From the NCBI GenBank assembly GCA_947476305.1, contig CANJQE010000005.1:1-38118 (forward strand): DNA of 38,118 nt. Reading direction: 5' to 3'. Below, one piece after another: positions 1 to 8,615 of this stretch; within the stretch, counting starts at the first letter, position 1; the number at the start of each line of letters is the position of its first letter. The notes under the pieces are model-generated. The model was not told where the DNA came from, ran no database searches, and saw only the letters and a program-made list of their open reading frames with translations. Origin of the DNA: Legionellaceae bacterium (GTDB lineage: Bacteria > Pseudomonadota > Gammaproteobacteria > Legionellales > Legionellaceae). Both the position numbers and the translations under genes were made by a program.

Positions 1-735
1 TAGTTTTGCGACATGATATCTATCTATTACAACAGCTTGTGGACCAAAGACTTCAATAGCAGCATAGACGAAAGAATCATGCATGTCGGTGCAAACGCTT
101 TTGACTGTTTGTTGTAATCGTAGCGGAATGGACTCAAAAAAAGATTTTATATCGGCCTTGCCACGCCCTTCAATCACGGCAAGCACACGTATTCTGCCAT
201 CATTTAATCGCGCACTAATGATGGTCATGTATTCATCATGCCCTTTTTTTAAAGCTATTTCATCAATCCCTAGCGTATCCAGTGATTTAAAATCATTCCA
301 ATCCACATGCCCTGCAACAAGCCTGTCCAAAGCCGCCTGAATGACTTTGTGACCCAACTTTTCTTTAATTGAAACATCCGCAATGGTGCTGTGAATCAAG
401 CTACGCATTATGTATTCTTCGAGTCCTTTGGTGATCGTAGCATTACGGTCAGTCCAGTCATATTGCTCTGTCGTCGTGGGGTGATCATCACAGTGCTCGC
501 AGATATATCGGACCGGCACAATTTCCAAATAGACCGGTTGATCAAAAATCGGTAGGTGCCTAATCCTTCTTATTGGTGCACGCCCATTAGGTTTTGTCGC
601 GGGTTTGCCACACTTGTGGCAGGTGCTATGGTCGTTTTTGCTCTTTACTTCAAAGACAATATTGCCTTCAGTATCAATGCGTTGTGATACAACTTCAAGC
701 GATTTTATATCCAATGGAAGGGTGATTTGACTCAT
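1..735 (-). CDS. ISL3-like transposase, N-terminal ~245 aa, runs off the left edge
   Basis: My reverse-strand translation from the ATG at 735: MSQITLPLDIKSLEVVSQRIDTEGNIVFEVKS...CHKCGKPA...CEHC...DTLGIDEIALKKGHDEYMTIIS...FGPQAVVIDRYHVAKL, with zinc-finger N-term and DE(D) catalytic context. Open to base 1, so absent from the ORF track. Confidence 0.85.
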   Translation of the reverse strand, partial: MSQITLPLDIKSLEVVSQRIDTEGNIVFEVKSKNDHSTCHKCGKPATKPNGRAPIRRIRHLPIFDQPVYLEIVPVRYICEHCDDHPTTTEQYDWTDRNATITKGLEEYIMRSLIHSTIADVSIKEKLGHKVIQAALDRLVAGHVDWNDFKSLDTLGIDEIALKKGHDEYMTIISARLNDGRIRVLAVIEGRGKADIKSFFESIPLRLQQTVKSVCTDMHDSFVYAAIEVFGPQAVVIDRYHVAKL

Positions 736-820
736 TATTTCCGCGACATTTTAATTTAGATGCCGCATTCTAACCCTTATACAACCCGGGTTCCACTACC
801 TATAGATGCGCAGAAGAGCC
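1..820 (-). mobile_element. ISL3-family insertion sequence, partial (cut by window edge); terminus near 820
   Basis: Minus-strand transposase plus a terminus reading GGCTCTTCTG inward from 820, resembling ISL3-family terminal inverted repeats. The other end is outside the window. Confidence 0.8.
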
Positions 821-980
821 ACTTTTTTTTGATAATGTTATAAGTCATTGTTTTTTATTGGGTACTGAATTGGTGCGTCGGAGCTGGGTTAGAACCCCTA
901 TCTACGTCTGTTGTTTCATTGAGGCAAATACAGTAAGCTGATGTCCTTCATAGGGATTGAATCGCGGTACAGAGGTAAAA

Positions 981-3194
981 ATGACAAGGAAATTGAGTCT
1001 ACTACTGGTATTTTTGTGTTCCACGATAACAGCCACACCCGATAAATACATTCATCATCTTATCCAGGACAGCCTCCTTTCATCCGCAAAAACAAACAAT
1101 AAGAAATTAATTCACGCCATTCATTACCGCACGGTAACAATCGATATTAACCAGTTAAAGAATGAACTTGAAGGAGTAGCTCAACTCAATGGCCAAACTC
1201 AAGGACTAGACATTATTATTGATTTACCTTGGCCAGACGGCAGTATGCATCAATACCGTGTTTTGGAAAATAACACCATGAATCCTGAACTCGCAGCACA
1301 ATTTCCAGAAATAAAAAGCTATGATGGATATAGTGTTGATGATGCCAATGAATTAGTTAAATTCGATCTTAGCCCCCAAGGCTTTCATGCCATGATCCTA
1401 TCACCAGGAAAATCACCCATTTTTATTGACCCCTACTCAGCAGGAAATACAGAGGACTACATGGTGTACAATAAAAAGAATTTCACTACTAACAAAACGA
1501 TGAAATGCAGTGTTTCTCAATCCCCCCTTAGCTTTAATAGCCTTGCCCAAGCAACTTCTTTTAGTAATTTTTCAAGCTGTCACTTAAGAAAATACCGATT
1601 AGCTTTAGCGGCAACAGCTCAATATACGGCCTTCTTTGGCGGCACAAAACAGAAGGCATTAGCGGCTCAAGTGACTACAATCAACCGGATTAACGGTATT
1701 TATGAAACTGAAATAGGAGTAACACTAGAAATTATTAGAAACAATACAAAAATCATTTACACCAATCCTCTTACCCAACCATACACCAGTGGAGATGCCT
1801 ACACATTAATCCAAGAAAATCAAACAAATATTAATAAGGTCATTGGTAGCGCGAATTATGATATAGGCCATGTTTTTGATAAAAATACGAGTACATCAGG
1901 ACTTGCTGGATTAGGTGTTGTTTGCGATAGCTTATCCAAAGCCTCAGGAGTCACTGGCAGCAACTCGCCGATTGGTGATCCCTTTGATGTCGATTACGTG
2001 GCTCATGAAATTGGGCATCAATTTCATGGCAATCACACGCAAAATAATGATTGCAATAGAAACGATAATACCGACGTAGAGCCAGGGAGCGGCAGCACCA
2101 TTATGGGTTATGCAGGTGTTTGCGCGCCTAATGTGCAAGCGCACAGTGATGCTTATTTTCATGGCATCAATTTACAAGAAATAGGCAACTTTTTAACTAA
2201 TGGAGCCGGTAATATCTGTGCCGTACAAACCCCTATACCGAACGCACCAACCGTCGCCAATATCGCTAATATCACCATTCCTGCCAGCACACCCTTTACC
2301 CTAACCGCATTTGCAACGGGGGCACATAGTGCACAATTCACTTATGGCTGGGAACAAATGGACACCGCCGCTTCGCCTCAACCACCCGAAGCCACCTCGA
2401 TTGATGGGCCTAATTTCCGAAGTATTCCTCCAACTATGAGTAGAGTACGTGTTTTCCCTAAACTCACAACCCTAGCAAACAATAGCTCATCAACATGGGA
2501 AGTTCTTTCTGCAGTAAGTCGTACGATGAATTTTAGAGTATCCGTCCGTAATAATACCACTGGCGGTTCATGCAATAGCTATAAAGATATGACGGTCACC
2601 GTAAATGACCTTGCAGGGCCATTTGTATTAACCTATCCAATGGCGCCCAATATACAGTGGAAAGAGCAAACGCAAAAAACCATTACATGGAATGTCGCCA
2701 ACAGTAATCTTGCACCGATTAATGCAACTAAAGTAGATCTCCTACTTTCTATAGATGGTGGATTAAGCTATCCCGTTGTTATTGCACAATATATAACGAA
2801 CAATGGCGCTTATTCAATCCGCGTACCTTCTATCAATACCGCCAAAGCACGAATTATGGTGCAATCCTCAAATAGAACATTTTTTAACATCTCTGCAAAA
2901 AACATTGGTATTACAGCACCATCAGTGCCTGTATTAACAACCGCAGTTCGTAACCCGCTCAATAAAAACAGCGCCTTTATTTATTACAATCATTTAGGAA
3001 CAGCAACAACAAACAATCGCTTTACCATCAACAATCTACCCAAAGCCGTCGTGACCTTAGATCGCGCGCGCAGTCGTTTTATTGTCAACTCAATTAACTC
3101 GCCGAAGCGAATTACGAATGTATCAATTACTATCGATAGAAAAGATAACTCCATTGCATTCACTAACCCTGTGACTATCCCAGGTATTTTATAA
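981..3194 (+). CDS. Secreted reprolysin-like (M12B/metzincin) zinc metalloprotease with C-terminal beta-sandwich repeats
   Basis: Zinc motif HEIGHQFHGNHT and downstream Met-turn-like TIMGYAGVC; signal peptide MTRKLSLLLVFLCSTITA. The ATG at 981 after AGAGG is a better start than the TTG at 957. Confidence 0.85.
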   Translation: MTRKLSLLLVFLCSTITATPDKYIHHLIQDSLLSSAKTNNKKLIHAIHYRTVTIDINQLKNELEGVAQLNGQTQGLDIIIDLPWPDGSMHQYRVLENNTMNPELAAQFPEIKSYDGYSVDDANELVKFDLSPQGFHAMILSPGKSPIFIDPYSAGNTEDYMVYNKKNFTTNKTMKCSVSQSPLSFNSLAQATSFSNFSSCHLRKYRLALAATAQYTAFFGGTKQKALAAQVTTINRINGIYETEIGVTLEIIRNNTKIIYTNPLTQPYTSGDAYTLIQENQTNINKVIGSANYDIGHVFDKNTSTSGLAGLGVVCDSLSKASGVTGSNSPIGDPFDVDYVAHEIGHQFHGNHTQNNDCNRNDNTDVEPGSGSTIMGYAGVCAPNVQAHSDAYFHGINLQEIGNFLTNGAGNICAVQTPIPNAPTVANIANITIPASTPFTLTAFATGAHSAQFTYGWEQMDTAASPQPPEATSIDGPNFRSIPPTMSRVRVFPKLTTLANNSSSTWEVLSAVSRTMNFRVSVRNNTTGGSCNSYKDMTVTVNDLAGPFVLTYPMAPNIQWKEQTQKTITWNVANSNLAPINATKVDLLLSIDGGLSYPVVIAQYITNNGAYSIRVPSINTAKARIMVQSSNRTFFNISAKNIGITAPSVPVLTTAVRNPLNKNSAFIYYNHLGTATTNNRFTINNLPKAVVTLDRARSRFIVNSINSPKRITNVSITIDRKDNSIAFTNPVTIPGIL

Positions 3195-3208
3195 TAAGGT
3201 ATATAACG

Positions 3209-3886
3209 ATGAAACAGTTCACACTTCTCACTAGCTTGTTATTACTTCAACTTCCTTCTGCCCATGCACATTGGTATGCAGGCGCCAATTTAGGAATTAA
3301 TTCAGTAACGGTTAAAAAAACGCTAAGCTATCCTATAACACCACTTCCTAGTACTACAGCTCGCTACCAAAGCGCCTATAATAATATTCATGGGCAACTA
3401 TTTTGGGGTAAAGTAATTTACTCACCAAACAAAATTGGTATTGCACTTGAAGCTGCTGCAGATTGGTTTAATGATAGCTCTAATTATACTATTGATAATT
3501 TCTTTCTCACAACCCCAGCTAGAGCCAAAGAGCAATTAAAATACGGCTTTGGTTTATATCTTCTTCCAGAATATCATTACAATAACAGCAGCCGCTTTTT
3601 TGTCGGACCGGGTATTAATACCAGTCAATTCTCTATTCGTTCAGGTTATACAGGCGGTAATGTCGGCACAACAGGAAGCTACACACAATGGCTCAATGCT
3701 TGGGGCATCAAATTAGGTATAGCAAGCACCCTAACTCAGAATTCGGAACTGATGATCAGTTACCAATTTAATCAATACAACAGTATGACTAAATCAAACA
3801 TTGAACCCTTGTCTGCTGATATTCTATCGGGTCGCTACAAACCATATACTAATATCGTGATGCTTGGCTTGCGGTTAATCAAGTAA
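3209..3886 (+). CDS. Outer-membrane beta-barrel-like protein
   Basis: Signal peptide MKQFTLLTSLLLLQLPSAHA, then WYAGANLGINS and alternating amphipathic strands. Confidence 0.6.
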   Translation: MKQFTLLTSLLLLQLPSAHAHWYAGANLGINSVTVKKTLSYPITPLPSTTARYQSAYNNIHGQLFWGKVIYSPNKIGIALEAAADWFNDSSNYTIDNFFLTTPARAKEQLKYGFGLYLLPEYHYNNSSRFFVGPGINTSQFSIRSGYTGGNVGTTGSYTQWLNAWGIKLGIASTLTQNSELMISYQFNQYNSMTKSNIEPLSADILSGRYKPYTNIVMLGLRLIK

Positions 3887-4059
3887 AGCCACGATAAAGC
3901 AGACTAGGAAGCATCTACAGAGTTGATGATCTGTCTCATATCTTGCTTTATGCCAACTAAACACTCCTCTAATGCTAAAAATAATATTCCCGTTTCTGAC
4001 ATCTTTTTTTTACCAGTGGTTTTTTTGGGAAATTGTATTTTATTTCAGCACGTTATAAA

Positions 4060-4798
4060 AATCATGGTGTACTATTGATGAAATTAACGCCGAATTAATT
4101 GAATTTATTGCGCAAGAAAAAGAGCGGACTAATGTTACTCCAACGACGGTCAACCGAATGTTGGAAATTATACGTGCTATTTTAAACAAAGCTCATAAGG
4201 AATGGCAGTGGATAAACACCATGCCATTATTCAGAATGAGAAAAGTTGAAAATAAACGTATACGTTGGTTGAGTAGGGGACAGGCTAATAAATTGATTCA
4301 GGAGCTACCAAATCATTTGAAAGATATGGCAGCTTTTACTTTGGCAACTGGTTTACGCCAATCTAATGTTACTCAATTGCAGTGGAGTGAAGTGGATTTA
4401 ATTAGAAAACATGCACTCATTCACCCTGATCAATCTAAAACAAAGAAGGCTATCCCTGTTCCTTTAAACTCTCAGGCAATTGTCATTATAGAAAAACAAG
4501 TGGGCTTACATCCCACATTTGTATTTACCTATTTTGGTAAGCCTGTTACGCGATGTAATAATCATGCTTGGCAAAAAGCGTTGATTCGGGCAGGAATCAA
4601 AGATTTTCGCTGGCATGACTTGCGTCACACTTGGGCAAGTTGGCATGTGTAAAATGGTACCTCATTGCAAGAATTACAGCAATTAGGTGGATGGTCAGAA
4701 TATGAAATGGTGTTACGTTACGCGCATCTTTCAAGTGACCATTTAAAGGTGGCAGCGGAAAGAATTACAAAAAATTCTGGCACGTTTTCGTCACTGTA
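4060..4798 (+). pseudogene. Tyrosine recombinase (phage-type integrase), N-terminally truncated and interrupted by an in-frame stop
   Basis: Frame reads DEINAELIEFIAQEKERTNVTPTTVNRMLEIIRAIL...ATGLRQSNVTQLQW...[44 protein letters not shown]...SSL*. The R-HxxR-Y residues are spread across the TAA at 4650-4652. Confidence 0.85.
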
Positions 4799-4863
4799 AC
4801 TTGGTTTTTACGGCACGTTTCGATCCAGGTAATCGTTAACTACCTGATTTTAAAGGGTTTAAA

Positions 4864-4940
4864 TGGTGCGCTCGGAGGGACTCGAACCCCCGACACCTTG
4901 GTTCGAAGCCAAGTACTCTATCCAGCTGAGCTACGAGCGC
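4864..4940 (-). tRNA. tRNA-Arg (anticodon TCG), CCA encoded
   Basis: Reverse complement GCGCTCGTAGCTCAGCTGGATAGAGTACTTGGCTTCGAACCAAGGTGTCGGGGGTTCGAGTCCCTCCGAGCGCACCA folds as a cloverleaf; loop CTTCGAA. Confidence 0.97.
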
Positions 4941-4986
4941 TATTCGGGTTATTACTTATGTACTTTATGGTCTCTAAGACCAGTAA

Positions 4987-5062
4987 TGGTGGGCCGTGTA
5001 GGATTCGAACCTACGACACAGAGGTTAAAAGCCTCCTGCTCTACCAACTGAGCTAACGGCCC
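4987..5062 (-). tRNA. tRNA-Lys (anticodon TTT), copy 2
   Basis: Reverse complement GGGCCGTTAGCTCAGTTGGTAGAGCAGGAGGCTTTTAACCTCTGTGTCGTAGGTTCGAATCCTACACGGCCCACCA; loop CTTTTAA. Confidence 0.97.
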
Positions 5063-5087
5063 TGCAGGATATTCATAGACTAAACTT

Positions 5088-5110
5088 TTATAAACCATGT
5101 TGGTTTATAA
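5088..5110. repeat. Perfect inverted repeat between the two tRNA-Lys genes
   Basis: TTATAAACCA-TGT-TGGTTTATAA, 10-bp arms. Confidence 0.9.
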
Positions 5111-5114
5111 TCTT

Positions 5115-5190
5115 TGGTGGGCCGTGTAGGATTCGAACCTACGACACAGAGGTTAAAAGCCTCCTGCTCTACCAACTGAGCTAACGGCCC
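5115..5190 (-). tRNA. tRNA-Lys (anticodon TTT), copy 1
   Basis: Same sequence as the 4987-5062 copy, including CCA. Confidence 0.97.
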
Positions 5191-5203
5191 TAAAGAGGCT
5201 GAA

Positions 5204-5231
5204 ATCATACCGGATTAGCGTAAAATTTCAA
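5204..5231 (-). promoter_or_regulatory. Probable sigma70 promoter of the tRNA-Lys/Lys/Arg cluster
   Basis: Minus strand TTGAAA-N16-TATGAT, about 13 nt upstream of the first tRNA-Lys. Confidence 0.65.
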
Positions 5232-5305
5232 GTCTTTTGTTGATTATTTTTCATATAATACAGAGTGATTTATTTAAGAGCATACTTGCTTTGAGGAGGA
5301 GCTTA

Positions 5306-6175
5306 TTAAAGATTTAATAATTTTTGTTTTTCTTGAGTTAAATCTGTTTCAGAGGCGAGTATTTTTTTATCGAGGCTTACTAAGTTCTTTTTGAAACAAG
5401 CCGCCTGACCTTTTAAGGTAATGATTAAGAGAATATCGGCTCCTAAGGCCCCACATCCTTTAATGGCTAAGACTTCAGGGTAAGTCTGAAGCTCTTCAAT
5501 CAAATGTAAACTATGTTCAGTAATTAAATTTAGGCGTACTAATTGTTGATGATATTCATTAATAGATTGAATAAATAAGCTACTGTTGCTTTGCTCAAAC
5601 GCGTCTTTTGCTTTATCCACTATCGCTGATAATTCTTGCGTATTTAAAGGAAGTGTTGCTTGTTGTAAATGGTGATGGGTGGCTAGTTTAGTACCCGTAT
5701 GAATAAGAAAAAAGGATAAGTCATTGAAAGCCCAGGGATAGGAGTGAATTTGTTTTTTTTGTTTATTAATATAAACACAAGAATATTGTGTTTGGGCAAT
5801 CACATCATAACCACTAGGTCTTAAGCCTTGGCCATTCCAGGCACAATTATAATAAGCCTCTAACATATTGCTTAAAGTGGGGGGGATTTGTTTTAGAGAG
5901 CAGCTCGCTAAGTAACTACCGATAAATTGGGCGCTAGATGCACCTAAGCCACCACAACCTTTATAAGGATCAAACCATCCGAGTTCGTGCTCAATAAATT
6001 CTTGTTTTTTCCACCAAAGACCCGCTGGTGACTCAGGATGAATACCCGTGCTTGACTTATCTTTTTCTAGCTTTATTTCAAAACAAGGGTGCGTGGTCAC
6101 TAAAAGAGCTGACGCTCCTTCTAGTGCCGCATATTCACCAAGTAAAAAAGTTTTTGCAGGAATAGACCATTTCAT
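5306..6175 (-). CDS. GHMP kinase, probable phosphomevalonate kinase
   Basis: N-term PAKTFLLGEYAALEG, GLGASSAQF ATP loop, PSGYDVIAQ. Overlaps the HMG-CoA reductase gene by 4 nt. Exact substrate inferred from context. Confidence 0.75.
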   Translation of the reverse strand: MKWSIPAKTFLLGEYAALEGASALLVTTHPCFEIKLEKDKSSTGIHPESPAGLWWKKQEFIEHELGWFDPYKGCGGLGASSAQFIGSYLASCSLKQIPPTLSNMLEAYYNCAWNGQGLRPSGYDVIAQTQYSCVYINKQKKQIHSYPWAFNDLSFFLIHTGTKLATHHHLQQATLPLNTQELSAIVDKAKDAFEQSNSSLFIQSINEYHQQLVRLNLITEHSLHLIEELQTYPEVLAIKGCGALGADILLIITLKGQAACFKKNLVSLDKKILASETDLTQEKQKLLNL

Positions 6176-7470
6176 ACTGCAGCTGAGGTTTGACGTATTT
6201 CATTAAGTAAATCATAGGCATTATTGATACTAACTCGTTTGTATATATTTAACCATTCTTGTAGACGCACTTTAAGCACAGGCATTTCTTTTTCATTAGC
6301 GTCAGTGACTAAAAGTAGGTTATCAATATGCAATTTCATATGGCCCTGAATAATTCCATCGGTACATAGGGCTTTAAGAGCACCTAAATTTTGTACTAAG
6401 CCTACGGCTGCTATGATTTGCGACAAATGATTAGCAGAACTAATGTTCATCATACGTAAACACATTTTTGCTGTAGGGTGTAAAGAAGTTACCCCCCCTA
6501 CAGTTCCTACAATAATAGGGGCTGTAAACTCCCCGATAAGTTGTTCATTTTGATAGCGCCAAGAGGTAATTGCTTGATATTTACCTGAACGCGCTGCATA
6601 AGCATGAACACCTGCTTCAACGGCTCTCCAATCGTTTCCAGTTGCAATTAAAACGGGATCAATACCGTTCATTACGCCTTTATTGTGTGTAGCTGCGCGA
6701 TAGGGATCCATTTCTGCAAATAAAGAGGCTTCTTGTATTTTATGGCCTAACTCAGGATCAATATTGTTTATTGTTACTTTAGCACTCGTAAGCTTTTGAT
6801 CATTTAAGTTTGATAAAATACACATGGTGACTTGTTCACCAGTGAGTTGTTCTATAGGTTCTTTTAAATATTCTAAAACTTGGTTAATGATATTCGCGCC
6901 CATGGCATCACAACTATCCATTGTTAAATGGATGACGACCATATCATTGCCATCTTCACGTTTTAAAAGACGTAACACCAAATCTCTAACACCACCACCA
7001 CGTTTTACCATGTTTGCAGCAACTTCTTCATTCGCTTTTTTAATTAAATAGCCACGATTTTCTGTAAAAATCTGCGATAATTTATGAAAATCATTCACTT
7101 TGGCTAATTGTATTTGGCCCAGAATACATCCACCTTTTATGGAAGTAGTGATTACACCCTGTTGTCTAATCCATTTTGCTGTTTTTGATAAGGCCGCGAT
7201 AATGGATGTTTCCTCAACTGCCAAGGGAATGACATAGTCTTGGCCATCGATGTTAAAATTAGTAGCAACACCTAAAGGGAGTTGGAAATAACCAATAACA
7301 TTTTCAATTAGCTTATCTGCTAAAGTCGCTTCCTTAATCCCACCTTGTTTGAGAAAGGCAATGTCTTCAGGGCTAAGTGCCCCTAAAGCAAGTAGGCGAG
7401 TAAATCGCTCTTCCTGAGATAGCTTTGAAAAGCCTTTAAATAAAGCATCGGCATTAGGGGCTAGAGACAT
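6172..7470 (-). CDS. mvaA: Hydroxymethylglutaryl-CoA reductase, class II-like
   Basis: ENVIGYFQLPLGVA, EETSIIAALS, DAMGANIINQVLE motifs. Confidence 0.93.
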   Translation of the reverse strand: MSLAPNADALFKGFSKLSQEERFTRLLALGALSPEDIAFLKQGGIKEATLADKLIENVIGYFQLPLGVATNFNIDGQDYVIPLAVEETSIIAALSKTAKWIRQQGVITTSIKGGCILGQIQLAKVNDFHKLSQIFTENRGYLIKKANEEVAANMVKRGGGVRDLVLRLLKREDGNDMVVIHLTMDSCDAMGANIINQVLEYLKEPIEQLTGEQVTMCILSNLNDQKLTSAKVTINNIDPELGHKIQEASLFAEMDPYRAATHNKGVMNGIDPVLIATGNDWRAVEAGVHAYAARSGKYQAITSWRYQNEQLIGEFTAPIIVGTVGGVTSLHPTAKMCLRMMNISSANHLSQIIAAVGLVQNLGALKALCTDGIIQGHMKLHIDNLLLVTDANEKEMPVLKVRLQEWLNIYKRVSINNAYDLLNEIRQTSAAV

Positions 7471-8489
7471 ATCTTCTCCTTTAAATCTGAAAGTACGAGA
7501 CTACCTGTACAAAACATTGCAGTTTTTAATTCATATTCAATTAAGACCATTTTTTGCAACACATGGGCGGATGATTCTAAGGCAACTTCGAGCATTGGCT
7601 TGGCAAAACCAACCGTTGTTGCGCCCAAGGCAAATAATTTAGCTGCATCTAAACCATGGCGGACCCCACCAGAACCCCAAAGTTCAAACTGAGGTTTAAT
7701 TGCTAAAGCATTTCTAATGCTTTGTATAGTATCAATGCCCCAATTGCGAAAAGTAAGGGCTGTTTGTTGCTTAATTTCGTGGTTTTCTGCTCTATTACCT
7801 TCAATTCGTCCCCAATGCGTGCCTCCGGAACCACTTACATCTACGGCAGTTATTCCTAAATCATTCAGACGGGATAAAGTATTTTTCGAAAAACCACAAC
7901 CGGTTTCTTTAATAATAATGGGGCTTTTTATGTGTTGAGTTAATTGCTTTAATGCATCCCAACATCCTTTGAAATTCGTTGTTCCTTCCGGTTGAATGAT
8001 TTCTTGGAGAGGATTACAGTGAATAATCAAAGCAGAGGCTTGCAAAGACTCAATAAGACGTTCAATAGCGGATATGGGCGTATTAATAATTTGGGCTATA
8101 CCTAGGTTACTATATAAAGTGACCTTGGGGAAATCTTGTCGTAAAATTTCCCATTCCATTGCTGCTTTTTTATCAGTTAATTCCCTGCGTTGTGAGCCCA
8201 CGCCCATTGCCCAATCTGATTGTGTACAGGCTTCAATCAGAGAACGATTGATATTAATAGCATTGGTATGTCCTGCCGTCATTGAGCTGACAATAAAGGG
8301 TTTTTGTACTGGTTTATTAAAGCGAATTCCTTGGATGGAAATGTCACTAAAATTAATATCGGGTAAGGCTTCATGGATCAAAGAATAGTTATCAAAGGCA
8401 TTTAATTCACTGCTTTGATTCGCGGGCATCAGCGCAAGCTCTATATGATCGCGTTTTCTTTGTTCAAATTGACTGTAATCTTGAGTCAT
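7461..8489 (-). CDS. fni: Type 2 isopentenyl-diphosphate delta-isomerase
   Basis: RKRDHIELAL, SSMTAGH, MGVGSQR, DVSGSGGTHWGRIEGNR, GSGGVRHGLDAAK motifs. Confidence 0.93.
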   Translation of the reverse strand: MTQDYSQFEQRKRDHIELALMPANQSSELNAFDNYSLIHEALPDINFSDISIQGIRFNKPVQKPFIVSSMTAGHTNAININRSLIEACTQSDWAMGVGSQRRELTDKKAAMEWEILRQDFPKVTLYSNLGIAQIINTPISAIERLIESLQASALIIHCNPLQEIIQPEGTTNFKGCWDALKQLTQHIKSPIIIKETGCGFSKNTLSRLNDLGITAVDVSGSGGTHWGRIEGNRAENHEIKQQTALTFRNWGIDTIQSIRNALAIKPQFELWGSGGVRHGLDAAKLFALGATTVGFAKPMLEVALESSAHVLQKMVLIEYELKTAMFCTGSLVLSDLKEKICL

Positions 8490-8615
8490 TGCCTAAACTT
8501 CTAATAGAGAAAAAATTGAACACAATTTTATCATGAAATATGGTTTCAAACCATCTCACTCATTATATTTTAGTCTATATTGTTCTTTAAAGCCTTTAGC
8601 TTAATCATAAAAACA

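Noticed and set aside
83-340. 85-aa plus-strand ORF
   Set aside because: Lies antisense inside the ISL3 transposase coding frame.
1944-2575. Three minus-strand ORFs (72, 60, 65 aa)
   Set aside because: Antisense within the metalloprotease gene; no start signals or recognisable domains.
4863-5051. 62-aa plus-strand ORF (MVRSEGLEPPTPWFEAKYS...VGFEPTTQRLKASCSTN)
   Set aside because: It is antisense to tRNA-Arg and tRNA-Lys; the GFEPTTQRLKA-type peptide is a classic spurious ORF over tRNA genes.
6824-8388. Plus-strand ORFs at 6824-7051, 7717-7938 and 8074-8388
   Set aside because: Shadow ORFs opposite mvaA and fni.
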